A stretch of 64,000 nt of DNA, from the NCBI GenBank assembly GCA_947500585.1, contig CANMSN010000002.1, forward strand, positions 186,001 to 250,000. Reading direction: 5' to 3'. The stretch comes from an uncultured Flavobacteriaceae bacterium. Its GTDB lineage: Bacteria > Bacteroidota > Bacteroidia > Flavobacteriales > Flavobacteriaceae. The translations under genes and the position numbers were made by a program. The notes beneath the pieces were generated by a model, which was not told the DNA's origin, did not search any database, and was given only the letters and a program-made list of their open reading frames with translations. Of this stretch, positions 27,426-36,220 are shown in pieces (position 1 is the stretch's first letter; each line of letters opens with the position of its first letter).

Positions 27426-28679
27426 ATGGCATATTTATTCACTTCGGAAAGTGTTTCTGAAGGACATCCAGACAAAGTAGCAGATCAAATAAGCGATGCT
27501 TTAATTGATAATTTTTTAGCTTTTGATTCTGAAAGTAAAGTAGCTTGTGAAACCTTAGTTACAACAGGACAAGTTGTACTTGCTGGAGAGGTAAAATCGA
27601 ATACGTATTTAGATGTTCAAAAGATAGCTAGAGATACCATTAATAAAATTGGTTATACTAAAGGCGAATATATGTTTGACGGAAATTCTTGTGGCGTGCT
27701 CTCTGCAATTCATGAACAGTCTGAGGACATAAACCAAGGTGTTGATCGCGGCAGTAAAGAAGAACAAGGCGCAGGAGACCAAGGTATGATGTTTGGCTAT
27801 GCTACCAATGAAACTGAAAACTTTATGCCATTGGCTTTAGATTTATCACATAGAATTCTAAAAGAGCTTGCTGACCTGCGTAGAGAAAATACAGCTATTA
27901 AGTATTTAAGACCTGATAGTAAAAGTCAAGTAACCATTGAATATAGCGATGATAACATTCCTCAGCGTATTGATGCCATTGTTGTTTCTACGCAACATGA
28001 CAATTTTGAAGAAGATGACACTATGCTTGCTAAAATTAGAAAAGATATAGTTGATATTTTAATACCACGAGTTGTTGCAAAACTTCCTGAAAACATTCAA
28101 AAATTATTTAATGATGACATCAAGTATCACATTAATCCAACAGGTAAATTTGTAATTGGTGGTCCACACGGCGATACTGGCTTAACAGGAAGAAAGATTA
28201 TTGTTGATACTTATGGTGGAAAAGGAGCGCACGGAGGTGGTGCTTTTTCTGGGAAAGACCCAAGTAAAGTTGATAGAAGTGCTGCATACGCAACGCGCCA
28301 TATTGCCAAAAATTTAGTAGCGGCTGGTGTTGCTGATGAAGTTTTAGTACAAGTAAGTTATGCGATAGGCGTTGTTGAGCCTATGGGAATTTTTATTGAC
28401 ACATATGGTACTTGTCCTTTCAATATGACCGACGGTGAAATTGCTGAAAAAGTATCTAAAATATTTGATATGCGACCATTTGCCATTGAAGAACGTTTAA
28501 AATTGCGCTCGCCAATGTATACTGAAACTGCTGCTTACGGACATATGGGGCGCAATAATGAAACTGTCACAAAATCATTTTCGCAACCTAATGGTGAAAC
28601 GATTACACTTGATGTAGAATTGTTTACTTGGGAGAAACTAGATTTTGTTGATGCTGTTAAAAAAGAATTTAGTTTATAA
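27426..28679 (+). CDS. metK: S-adenosylmethionine synthetase
   Basis: A 417-aa enzyme forming SAM from methionine and ATP. Conserved motifs: [20 protein letters not shown] at the N terminus, the hexapeptide [12 protein letters not shown] (ATP-binding) near 115, and the P-loop-like [19 protein letters not shown] near 275. It is slightly longer than the 384-aa enterobacterial form through internal insertions common in Bacteroidota. Transcription is divergent from ilvD and preceded by a SAM-II-like riboswitch, which implies feedback by its own product. The downstream side has a strong 18-bp terminator hairpin. Confidence 0.97.
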   Translation: MAYLFTSESVSEGHPDKVADQISDALIDNFLAFDSESKVACETLVTTGQVVLAGEVKSNTYLDVQKIARDTINKIGYTKGEYMFDGNSCGVLSAIHEQSEDINQGVDRGSKEEQGAGDQGMMFGYATNETENFMPLALDLSHRILKELADLRRENTAIKYLRPDSKSQVTIEYSDDNIPQRIDAIVVSTQHDNFEEDDTMLAKIRKDIVDILIPRVVAKLPENIQKLFNDDIKYHINPTGKFVIGGPHGDTGLTGRKIIVDTYGGKGAHGGGAFSGKDPSKVDRSAAYATRHIAKNLVAAGVADEVLVQVSYAIGVVEPMGIFIDTYGTCPFNMTDGEIAEKVSKIFDMRPFAIEERLKLRSPMYTETAAYGHMGRNNETVTKSFSQPNGETITLDVELFTWEKLDFVDAVKKEFSL

Positions 28680-28695
28680 AAACTACCCTTTAATA

Positions 28696-28735
28696 AAATC
28701 AAAAAAGACTACTATAAAGTAGTCTTTTTTGATTT
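28696..28735. terminator. Bidirectional terminator between metK and folK-dNK
   Basis: Perfect inverted repeat with 18-base arms (28696-28713 and 28718-28735) and loop ATAA; core AAAAAAGACTACT / AGTAGTCTTTTTT. It works as an A-tract/T-tract hairpin on both strands and lies between convergent genes. Confidence 0.9.
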
Positions 28736-28759
28736 AAAAATTGTTTCAAATCAATTGAA

Positions 28760-29890
28760 TCACTCCTCGCAGATGACTCCCAAAATCCATAAATAATCAG
28801 CACGATTTTCTACAAAGTCTCTATCAGAAATATCTATAATTTGTACATTAAAGTCTGTTTGAGTTTTTAAAAACTCCAAATAACCTGTATTAATTTTTTC
28901 TAAATAGTCGTTTTCAATATTCTGCTCATAATCGCGCCCACGTTTTTTAATATTTTCCTGTAAACGTGCTGTGTTTTGATATAAATACACATATAATTCA
29001 GGCTTTTTCAAATCTTTATACATCAAATGAAAAAGCTTTCTGTATAGTTTAAACTCGTCTTCAGCTAATGTAATTTTTGAGAATATGAGTGATTTAAACA
29101 CATCATAATCACTCACAATAAAATCTTTAAACAAATCCAGTTGCGATAAATCATCTGAAATTTGTTGATACCGATCTGCCAAGAAAGACATTTCTAAAGG
29201 AAATGCATACCGCGAACCATCTTCATAAAACTTTGGTAAAAACGGATTGTCTTTAAAGCGTTCTAAAATAAGCTTTGCATTAAAATCGTGAGCAATTTTG
29301 GTCGCTAAACTGGTTTTACCTGCACCAATATTACCTTCTATAGCAATGTAATTGTATTTTGAAAAACCATACTGCTTACTTGGGTTTTTTAACCAAATTT
29401 TTATAGGCTCTAAAACAGATTCATCTTCACATTCATACAATAAAACTGATACTTCTTTATTCAGTTTTGGATGCTTTATTTTAGATGCTACATCGTTAAG
29501 TGGCAGTAAAACAAACTTGCGTTTTACCATTTCAAGGTGTGGCACTTGAAGCGTTTTAGTATCTATAATGCTATCTTCTACAAAAACAATATCCAAATCT
29601 ATAGTTCTAGCTTCATAAGTATTGACTTTAGTTCGAGTACGCCCTAAAGTGGTTTCAATTTCTAGTAAATTATCAAGCACATTTTGCGGCTCTAAATAAC
29701 TTTCTAAAACCAAGCAACAGTTTAAAAAATCATCACTTTCAAAACCCAAAGCTGGCGACTTGTAAACTTTTGAAATCAGTTTGATGTTTCCAATACGCAC
29801 GTGTATTAAATCAACAGCATTTTGAAGATTTTTAAGTTTATCACCTTTATTACTTCCTAAGGCAATGTGAAATGTTGTTGGTTTTATCAT
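28760..29890 (-). CDS. folK: Fused HPPK (FolK) and deoxynucleoside kinase
   Basis: A 376-aa two-enzyme protein. Residues 1-160 are 6-hydroxymethyl-7,8-dihydropterin pyrophosphokinase (HIALGSNKGDKLKNLQ, RTIDLDIVF, PHLEMVKRKFVLLPL), a folate-pathway enzyme. Residues about 178-376 are a deoxynucleoside kinase: P-loop EGNIGAGKT at 185-193, LERFKDNPFLPKFYED, the DRYQQ motif and the lid RGRDYEQNI. I prefer the ATG at 29888-29890; a TTG 4 codons upstream is possible but adds only leucines. The fusion links folate and deoxynucleotide supply for thymidylate synthesis; similar fusions are, to my knowledge, usual in flavobacteria. Confidence 0.92.
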   Translation of the reverse strand: MIKPTTFHIALGSNKGDKLKNLQNAVDLIHVRIGNIKLISKVYKSPALGFESDDFLNCCLVLESYLEPQNVLDNLLEIETTLGRTRTKVNTYEARTIDLDIVFVEDSIIDTKTLQVPHLEMVKRKFVLLPLNDVASKIKHPKLNKEVSVLLYECEDESVLEPIKIWLKNPSKQYGFSKYNYIAIEGNIGAGKTSLATKIAHDFNAKLILERFKDNPFLPKFYEDGSRYAFPLEMSFLADRYQQISDDLSQLDLFKDFIVSDYDVFKSLIFSKITLAEDEFKLYRKLFHLMYKDLKKPELYVYLYQNTARLQENIKKRGRDYEQNIENDYLEKINTGYLEFLKTQTDFNVQIIDISDRDFVENRADYLWILGVICEE

Positions 29891-29957
29891 AAGTAGAAGC
29901 AAAATAAGTAAAACAATTTTTAATCCTTTATATTTACTGTAAAGAGTTGTTCACAAA

Positions 29958-30050
29958 TTAGTTCTCAATACAATGCTCGCTAAGTGATATAAGAACTTGT
30001 TTGTCACTTCGAGTGATTCCGATTTTTTCATCGGAATTGTATCGAGAAGC
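29958..30050. repeat. Left inverted repeat arm of the GIY-YIG element, with degenerate relic beside it
   Basis: The arm (30002-30050) consists of outer box TGTCACTTCGAGTG (30002-30015), a hairpin ATTCCGAT / ATCGGAAT (30016-30037, 6-base loop) and inner box TGTATCGAGAA (30038-30048). Outer and inner boxes are the inverted match (13/14 and 11/11) of the right arm at 30361-30407. Just outside, TTAGTTCTCAATACA (29958-29972) resembles an inner box of the right-arm type with one change and may be an older relic. Confidence 0.88.
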
Positions 30051-30065
30051 TTTATTTCTATAACT

Positions 30066-30362
30066 ATGAAAATTTACTATGTTTATATTTTAAAATGTTC
30101 AGACAATACTTATTATACAGGTATAACTTCTAATTTAACTAAACGAATTGTAGAACATAATTCTGGAAAACATAAAGACAGTTATACTTTTAAACGTAGA
30201 CCAATTAATTTAGAATTTTATGCTGAATTTACAGATGTAAATCTTGCTACTCAATCAGAAAAACAAATTAAAAAGTGGTCGCGTGCTAAAAAAGAAGCTT
30301 TAATTAAAAATGAGTTTGAGAAACTTCCTAACTTAGCTAAAAAGAAATTTAACAACTATTAG
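30066..30362 (+). CDS. Small GIY-YIG nuclease enclosed by inverted hairpin repeats
   Basis: A 98-aa single-domain GIY-YIG protein. The two strand motifs are YVYILKC and YYTGIT, followed by TKRIVEHNSGKHKDSYT and the catalytic-Glu region QSEKQIKKWSRAKKEAL. I start at the ATG at 30066, not at a TTG at 29997 that would put the left repeat arm inside the protein. The stop codon (30360-30362) overlaps the first two bases of the right repeat arm, so the gene fills the space between the arms almost exactly. The family is usually called a predicted endonuclease of the UriC/YhbQ type; a biological role is not established. The tight fit to the repeats suggests it acts on them (inference). Confidence 0.9.
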   Translation: MKIYYVYILKCSDNTYYTGITSNLTKRIVEHNSGKHKDSYTFKRRPINLEFYAEFTDVNLATQSEKQIKKWSRAKKEALIKNEFEKLPNLAKKKFNNY

Positions 30363-30407
30363 TTCTCGATACATCCAGACCCAAAAGTCTGGACACTCGA
30401 ACTGACA
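30361..30407. repeat. Right inverted repeat arm of the GIY-YIG element
   Basis: Inner box TTCTCGATACA (30363-30373), hairpin TCCAGAC / GTCTGGA (30374-30393, loop CCAAAA), outer box CACTCGAACTGACA (30394-30407). Boxes mirror the left arm, but the hairpin between them has a different sequence and is still perfectly paired. Confidence 0.9.
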
Positions 30408-30420
30408 TAACGTAAAATAA

Positions 30421-31125
30421 ATGACTTTAAAAGACAAACTTGCCGCCCAACGCATTTACATACTTTTAGGAGCCTTATTTATAACCTCTTTAGTAGTTTC
30501 AAACCTTATTTTTCAAAAGTTTTTTTATTGGTATCCTTTTGACATTGAAATTTTTGGAAGTAAACTTTTCGAAATATCTGTGGGTATTTTACCTTATCCT
30601 ATTACTTTTTTAATAACCGATTTAATAAGTGAAATTTATGGCAAAAAACGTGCTAACGATATTGTTGTAGTTGGTATTTTTGCATCTTTATTTTCACTTT
30701 TAATTATTTACATGGCGAGTAGTGTGCCAGCCACATCATGGTCTTATGTAGATGACACAACATTTCAAACCGTTTTCGGAAATTCTATGATTGCCGTTTT
30801 TGCAAGTATGCTTACCTATTTATTTGCACAATTTGTAGACATTCAAATTTACCATTTCTGGAAACGCCTTACCAAAGGCAAACATTTATGGCTTCGTAAT
30901 AATTTTTCCACTTGGTTTTCTCAATTTGTAGACACCTTTACTATTGTATTTTTACTCTGCTCTTTTGGAATTATTGAATGGGAAAATTTTAAAGGTCTAT
31001 TAATTAGTGGTTTTTTATTTAAAGTTATAGTTGCCGCTTGCGATACGCCATTTTTATACTTGGGAGTTTATTTATTCAGAAAACGATTCAATTTAAAAGT
31101 GAATGAGGAAATTGATTTGCTTTAG
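30421..31125 (+). CDS. Queuosine precursor transporter (YhhQ/VUT family)
   Basis: A 234-aa inner-membrane protein with about six hydrophobic segments, family ECF-like VUT/YhhQ, which imports queuine or preQ precursors for tRNA modification. Typical features: NLIFQKFFYW at the first segment, PYPITFLITDLISEIYGKKRA, and QFVDIQIYHFWKR. It starts 13 bases after the right arm of the GIY-YIG element, so its promoter may lie in or be displaced by the repeat. It belongs to no obvious operon here. Confidence 0.88.
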   Translation: MTLKDKLAAQRIYILLGALFITSLVVSNLIFQKFFYWYPFDIEIFGSKLFEISVGILPYPITFLITDLISEIYGKKRANDIVVVGIFASLFSLLIIYMASSVPATSWSYVDDTTFQTVFGNSMIAVFASMLTYLFAQFVDIQIYHFWKRLTKGKHLWLRNNFSTWFSQFVDTFTIVFLLCSFGIIEWENFKGLLISGFLFKVIVAACDTPFLYLGVYLFRKRFNLKVNEEIDLL

Positions 31126-31213
31126 ACATTTAACAATAAATTCACTAGCTCCAATCTTTTAGCATCCTTTTTGCGTATATCTTTGTAGAAATACATAACC
31201 TAAATTCTACATT

Positions 31214-33892
31214 TTGAAAAAAGCTTTAAAAATCTTCGGTATAACTATTTTAATCCTTTTAGTGATTTTAATTGCAATTCCATTTGTATTTCAGGGTCAG
31301 ATAAAAGATATGGTAAAACAATTTGCTAACGATAATTTGAATGCGAAAGTTGAATTTAGCAATGTAAGTTTAAGTTTTTTAAGAAGTTTTCCGCAAGCAC
31401 ATGTAGCAGTTAGCGATTTGGCAATTACAAATTTTGAGCCTTTTAAAGATGAAACTTTTGTTACAGCAAAAAATATTTCATTTACCATGTCGGTTAAAGA
31501 GTTATTTAAAAATGCTGATGAAGAGCCTATTGTTGTAAACTCTATAAATGTTGATGAAGCTCTAGTGACGTTAAAAACTGATAAGTTTGGCAACACTAAT
31601 TATGATATTGCTAAAGAAAATGAAACCACTGCTGTTGAAACAGAAACCAGCAGTAGCTTTTCGTTTAGTCTTGAAGATTATAAAATTAGTAAAAGTGCAT
31701 TAACCTATTTGGATGACATTTCGAAAACCACCATTTATGTTACTGAATTAAATCATGAAGGACATGGGGTTTTTTCTGCTGAAAATTCAGAATTAGGTAC
31801 AAAAAGTGAAGCAAATATTAGTTTTACAATAGATAGCACAAATTATTTAAACAGTAACCCAATAAAATTAGATGCCATAATTGGTTTAGATTTAGCCAAT
31901 AGTAAATATACTTTTAAAGACAATAAAGGGTCTATTAATCAATTACCTTTAAAATTTCAAGGCTATGTTCAGCTATTAGAAGATGGTCAAGACGTTGATA
32001 TTTCTTTTGAAAATCCAGAATCTGACTTTAAAAATTTCTTAGCTGTTATTCCAAAGGAATATTCTAAAAACATAGAAAACGTTCAAACCACTGGCAATTT
32101 TAAAGTAAAAGGGATTATAAAAGGTATGGTTACCGATGAAACAATACCAAAATTAGATATTAATATTACGTCTAATAACGCCTCATTTAAATATCCAGAT
32201 TTACCAAAGCGTGTTAGCAATATTACCATAAATACATCCATAAAAAATGAAACTGGAAATGCTGATGATACTTATATTGATATAAAAACACTTAACTTTA
32301 AAATTGATGATGATGTTTTTAAATCTACAATCACTATAAAAAATATTACCAAAAACATGTTGGTTAACGCCAATATTGATGGTGTTTTGAATTTAAGTAA
32401 CATTACAAAAGTGTATCCTATTGAATTAGAAAATACGTTAAGCGGTATTTTAAAAGGTAAAATAAATACGGCTTTTGATATGAATGCCATAGAAACCAAT
32501 GCTTACGAACGTATTAAAAATAATGGTTCGGCTAGTATTACAGATTTTGTATTTTCTTCAGAGGATATTGTAAACCCCATTCATATTACAGAAGCTAATA
32601 TGACTTTTAATCCTGAAACTGTTTCGCTAAATAATTTTAAAGCTAAAACAGGCGAAAGTGATTTAAATGCTACAGGTACTATTAAAAACTTACTCGGGTT
32701 TTTGTTAAGTGATAATACATTAAAAGGCAATTTTGATCTAAACTCAAATGTATTCAAGGTTAGTGATTTTATGTCTGAAGATGATACCGAATCGACAGAT
32801 AACAAAACAACAACTGACGAAGAATCATTAAAAATTCCAGCATTTTTAGATTGTACCATAAATGCCAATGCTAAAACAGTGGTTTACGATAATTTAAATT
32901 TAAATAATGTTACCGGTACCTTATTAATAAAAGATCAGCAAGTGCAACTTCAAAACATGAAGTCTAGTATTTTTGATGGTGCTTTATCTATTTCTGGAGA
33001 CGTTTCAACAAAAAACGAAACGCCCACTTTTAATTTAAATCTTGGAGCAGATGGTTTCGATATTGCTGAATCGTTTAAAAACATGGAATTGCTTCAAAAT
33101 TTAGCTCCTGTTGCTAAATTACTTCAAGGAAAACTAAATACTAATCTTAAACTTTCCGGAGAATTAGATAAAGAATTCTCGCCCAATCTTAGCGCCGTTT
33201 CTGGCAATGCTTTAGCAGAATTATTAACTACAAAAATTAATGCAAATCAAGGTGAGTTATTCAACAAACTTGAAGGAAGCTTGAGTTTTATAGATTTTGA
33301 TAAGCTAGATTTGAAAGATTTAAAAACAAGTTTATCATTTGCAGACGGAAAAGTAAGTATAAAACCTTTCGACTTAAAATATGAAGACATAGCCATTACT
33401 GTTTCTGGTGCTCATGGTTTTGATAAAACATTAGATTATAGCGCCGTTTTTAATGTTCCCGCAAAGTATTTAGGCAGTGAAGTAAACCAGTTAATTGGTA
33501 AAATAAATACAGAAGAAACTAAAAATATTACCATACCTGTTACAGCAAATATTGGTGGAACATTTTTAAATCCTGATGTAAAAACCGATTTAACAAGTGG
33601 TATATCCAATTTAACCAAACAACTTGTTGAGATTGAAAAACAAAAATTACTTAATCAAGGTAAAGATAAAGTAACAAATATGTTAGGTGATTTAATTGGT
33701 GGGAACCAAACAAAAACAGATTCGCTTAAAAATGAACAAAACAATGCCATTAAAGATGTTTTAGGAACCATTGTTGGAGATAACAAAACATCTAATGATT
33801 CTACAAAAACAAATACGACTAAAGATGCTGTTAAAAATGTACTTGGTGGTTTATTAAGTAAAAAGAAAAAAGCAACAGACACTATTAAATAA
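31214..33892 (+). CDS. AsmA family protein
   Basis: An 892-aa protein of the AsmA/YhdP (bridge-like lipid-transport) superfamily. It has one N-terminal membrane helix (LKIFGITILILLVILIAIPFVF), an AsmA N-terminal domain (residues about 30-130), and a long repetitive beta-rich body lying in the periplasm, with the AsmA C-terminal part about 600-780. The last about 100 residues are Lys/Asp/Thr-rich. The start codon is TTG at 31214: the helix begins directly behind it and there is no ATG before residue 35. Role in envelope homeostasis or phospholipid movement is known for the family; the specific cargo is unknown. Confidence 0.85.
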   Translation: MKKALKIFGITILILLVILIAIPFVFQGQIKDMVKQFANDNLNAKVEFSNVSLSFLRSFPQAHVAVSDLAITNFEPFKDETFVTAKNISFTMSVKELFKNADEEPIVVNSINVDEALVTLKTDKFGNTNYDIAKENETTAVETETSSSFSFSLEDYKISKSALTYLDDISKTTIYVTELNHEGHGVFSAENSELGTKSEANISFTIDSTNYLNSNPIKLDAIIGLDLANSKYTFKDNKGSINQLPLKFQGYVQLLEDGQDVDISFENPESDFKNFLAVIPKEYSKNIENVQTTGNFKVKGIIKGMVTDETIPKLDINITSNNASFKYPDLPKRVSNITINTSIKNETGNADDTYIDIKTLNFKIDDDVFKSTITIKNITKNMLVNANIDGVLNLSNITKVYPIELENTLSGILKGKINTAFDMNAIETNAYERIKNNGSASITDFVFSSEDIVNPIHITEANMTFNPETVSLNNFKAKTGESDLNATGTIKNLLGFLLSDNTLKGNFDLNSNVFKVSDFMSEDDTESTDNKTTTDEESLKIPAFLDCTINANAKTVVYDNLNLNNVTGTLLIKDQQVQLQNMKSSIFDGALSISGDVSTKNETPTFNLNLGADGFDIAESFKNMELLQNLAPVAKLLQGKLNTNLKLSGELDKEFSPNLSAVSGNALAELLTTKINANQGELFNKLEGSLSFIDFDKLDLKDLKTSLSFADGKVSIKPFDLKYEDIAITVSGAHGFDKTLDYSAVFNVPAKYLGSEVNQLIGKINTEETKNITIPVTANIGGTFLNPDVKTDLTSGISNLTKQLVEIEKQKLLNQGKDKVTNMLGDLIGGNQTKTDSLKNEQNNAIKDVLGTIVGDNKTSNDSTKTNTTKDAVKNVLGGLLSKKKKATDTIK

Positions 33893-33959
33893 TTTACTGA
33901 GAATTAAAATTTTGTATAATAAACTCGTTTTGCACTTTGAATATAAAAACACCATTTGA

Positions 33960-34102
33960 TGTCAGTTCGAGTGATTTTGAGGGACGAAAAATTGCACTTC
34001 GACAGGCTCAGCAGAACTATCGAGAACTAAATTTATACTGAAATTCTTGTTCTCGATATAAATTTTACTCATTTTCAATCGTAAAATCCACTCGAACTGA
34101 CG
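33960..34102. mobile_element. Gene-less (MITE-like) copy of the inverted hairpin-repeat element
   Basis: Same parts as the repeats around the GIY-YIG gene: outer box TGTCAGTTCGAGTG (33960-33973), inner box TATCGAGAAC (34018-34027), a 21-base middle, inner box GTTCTCGATA (34049-34058), hairpin ATTTTAC / GTAAAAT (34062-34087), and outer box CACTCGAACTGAC (34089-34101). The left arm between outer and inner box is longer and contains a foreign-looking piece, CACTTCGACAGGCTCAG (33996-34012). The rest of the 388-base gap (33893-33959 and 34103-34280) shows no gene; a plausible rpoD promoter (TCCTTTG near 34245) lies at its end. Confidence 0.8.
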
Positions 34103-34280
34103 AATTTCATCAAAACACACAGCGGGATAAAAACTTCAATTCTTATAAAAAAGACAAAAAAGCAAGCCCTTTTCGTTAATTTTTCAATGTTTTTCAAACA
34201 AAACCATCAATTTATTAGGTTTTTAAAATTAAAAGGTTAAGTTATCCTTTGATATAAACTTTAAAACTTTTAAATAATTT

Positions 34281-35144
34281 ATGAGGCAATTAAAAATTAC
34301 AAAACAAGTTACCAACCGTGAATCAAAGTCCCTAGATAAATACCTTCAAGACATTAGTAAAATACCCTTAATCACCGCTGAAGAAGAGGTGGAATTGGCT
34401 CAACTTATTCGAGCAGGAAATCAAAAGGCTCTAGATACGCTTACAACTGCTAACTTGCGTTTTGTAGTTTCAGTCTCAAAACAATATCAAAACCAGGGTT
34501 TAACATTACCCGATTTAATCAACGAAGGTAATGCTGGCCTAGTAAAAGCAGCAAAACGCTTTGATGAAACTAGAGGTTTTAAATTTATTTCTTATGCCGT
34601 TTGGTGGATTAGACAAGCAATTCTTCAAGCTTTAGCAGAACAATCTCGAATAGTTAGATTACCTTTGAACAAAATTGGTTCTATTAATAAAATTAATAAA
34701 GCCTATTCGTTTTTAGAACAAGAGCACCAAAGAGCACCAGATGCTGAAGAAATTGCTAAAAGATTAGATCTTTCGCTAAGTGATGTGAAACAATCTATGA
34801 AAATTTCTGGCAGACATGTTTCTATGGATGCACCGTTTAAAGAAGGAGAAAACTCCAACCTTTACGATGTTGTACAATCGGATGAATCGCCAAGACCAGA
34901 TGCTGACTTAATGAAAGATTCTTTAAACGTTGAAGTAAATCGCGCATTAAATACATTATCAGAAAAAGAGGCGGAAGTTTTGCGCCATTATTATGGCATA
35001 AGTAAAAAGCAACCTATGAGTCTTCAAGAAATTGGTGATTCTTTTGGATTAACACGAGAACGTGTTAGACAAATAAAAGAAAAAGGCATTCGTAGATTAC
35101 GACACGCTTCAAAAAGTAAAGTATTAAAAACGTATTTAGGATAA
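34281..35144 (+). CDS. rpoD: Primary RNA polymerase sigma factor (RpoD/SigA)
   Basis: A 287-aa sigma-70 factor, the short primary form used by Bacteroidota, which lacks the acidic region 1.1 and non-conserved region of the E. coli protein. Region 1.2: [20 protein letters not shown]; region 2: [20 protein letters not shown] and [20 protein letters not shown] (promoter melting and -10 recognition); region 3 and region 4 ([20 protein letters not shown]) follow. It would read the TTTG / TAnnTTTG promoters seen in the window. It is followed after 30 bases by rpsU, with a hairpin over its stop codon. Confidence 0.96.
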   Translation: MRQLKITKQVTNRESKSLDKYLQDISKIPLITAEEEVELAQLIRAGNQKALDTLTTANLRFVVSVSKQYQNQGLTLPDLINEGNAGLVKAAKRFDETRGFKFISYAVWWIRQAILQALAEQSRIVRLPLNKIGSINKINKAYSFLEQEHQRAPDAEEIAKRLDLSLSDVKQSMKISGRHVSMDAPFKEGENSNLYDVVQSDESPRPDADLMKDSLNVEVNRALNTLSEKEAEVLRHYYGISKKQPMSLQEIGDSFGLTRERVRQIKEKGIRRLRHASKSKVLKTYLG

Positions 35145-35154
35145 TCCTAAATAC
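35132..35154 (+). promoter_or_regulatory. Hairpin at the rpoD stop / rpsU leader
   Basis: GTATTTAGG (35132-35140), loop ATAAT, CCTAAATAC (35146-35154), nine perfect base pairs. The rpoD stop codon TAA (35142-35144) is in the loop. No T run follows, so it is not a standard terminator. It ends 20 bases before the rpsU start and could be a processing site or a regulator of rpsU translation. Confidence 0.6.
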
Positions 35155-35174
35155 AGAAATTAAATAAAAATTAC

Positions 35175-35369
35175 ATGTTAAAGATTATTGTTAAAGACGG
35201 CGAAAATATAGAACGTGCCTTAAAACGTTACAAAAGAAAACACAGAAATATTAAAGTGATGCAAAATTTAAGAGAAGGGCAATTTTTCACAAAGCCTTCT
35301 GTTAAAAGACGTCGTGAAATACAAAAAGCAGAATACATTCAAAATATTAGAGACAACGAAGATATCTAG
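35175..35369 (+). CDS. rpsU: 30S ribosomal protein S21
   Basis: A 64-aa basic protein, bS21: MLKIIVKDGENIERALKRYK and RRREIQKAEYIQ are typical. It sits on the small-subunit platform and, in Bacteroidota ribosomes, helps occlude the anti-Shine-Dalgarno end of 16S rRNA (established for F. johnsoniae). The gene is 30 bases after rpoD and probably co-transcribed with it. No Shine-Dalgarno sequence is seen in the 20 bases before the ATG, whereas some relatives are reported to have one; a 9-bp hairpin stands just upstream. Confidence 0.95.
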   Translation: MLKIIVKDGENIERALKRYKRKHRNIKVMQNLREGQFFTKPSVKRRREIQKAEYIQNIRDNEDI

Positions 35370-35390
35370 TCTTTAATTATTACATATATA

Positions 35391-35426
35391 AATCCCATTT
35401 ACAAATTTGTAAATGGGATTTTTTGT
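35391..35426 (+). terminator. Terminator after rpsU
   Basis: Perfect palindrome AATCCCATTTAC with AAATTT in the middle and GTAAATGGGATT (35391-35420), followed by TTTT. Clear intrinsic terminator. Confidence 0.9.
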
Positions 35427-35493
35427 GCTTAAAAATAGATACTTCTGTAATCATTAAAAGGCAGTATCTCATAAATTGTGTTGTAGCACGTTT

Positions 35494-36009
35494 TTAATTT
35501 TCCTCTTTTTTCAAAGGTGAATGATGCTCGTGAACCAATTTCCAACCATTCTCTGTTTTTACAAATAGTAGAGTAATTTGGTCATTAACTACCACAAGGT
35601 CTTCTCCGAATTTAAAATGAAAATCAGAATGAAAGGTTACATTTGCAACATCGCCATAAACTGCAACCTTAAAGTCGTTTGAATCGAATTTTACCACTTC
35701 GGTTATAGAGCTAAAAATATTTCGTTCGTATGTTTCATTAGCTTCTCCGCCATTGCGTAATTCTCCATTTTTGAATTCTGTAAATTTTGGACTGTAAGCG
35801 TGTAAAGAAATAAGCCTTTCAATATCTCCTTCTTTAATACTTTGAACAATTGCGTCATAGGTTTCCATTACTTGCTTTTTTGCTTCAGGAAACTCATCAT
35901 TGATTAAATCAATTTTCACTTCCTCAATCTCAACTTCTTCTTTTTGTTTGCAGCCTGTAATTAAAATTACTAAGAGAATAATTAATGTAAATGTGAACTT
36001 TGTTTTCAT
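35494..36009 (-). CDS. NTF2-like/DUF4440-type lipoprotein
   Basis: A 171-aa lipoprotein. Signal ends in the lipobox LITGC (Cys20), followed by an acidic Glu/Lys/Val-rich linker, then an NTF2-like domain (about residues 45-168) with AKKQVMETYDAIVQSIKEGD at the start and the C-terminal strand pair VNDQITLLFVKTENGWKLVHEH. The domain family is a small cone-shaped fold used by many enzymes and binding proteins; no catalytic residues can be assigned. Stands alone: the 211 bases upstream contain no gene and no recognisable signal. Confidence 0.7.
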   Translation of the reverse strand: MKTKFTFTLIILLVILITGCKQKEEVEIEEVKIDLINDEFPEAKKQVMETYDAIVQSIKEGDIERLISLHAYSPKFTEFKNGELRNGGEANETYERNIFSSITEVVKFDSNDFKVAVYGDVANVTFHSDFHFKFGEDLVVVNDQITLLFVKTENGWKLVHEHHSPLKKEEN

Positions 36010-36220
36010 AATGTTGTGTTTGATTAGTTAGTATTTGATTATCAAGGTACAACATTAAATATAAAGCAGGGTTTCGGCAATGTGCTACAACTTGTTATAT
36101 AGTAACTTTTATTACTCATATCCCGCAAACAAGTCAGGATGTAGTAAATTTTTCAGCACTGTTATACCGTAAAGATAAAATTTTTATAATATTAGCTAAA
36201 AGAGCCTACTGTTTATTTTC

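Noticed and set aside
29997-30065. N-terminal extension of the GIY-YIG protein from a TTG codon
   Set aside because: It would translate the repeat arm; the family begins at MKIYYVYILK, so the ATG at 30066 is preferred.
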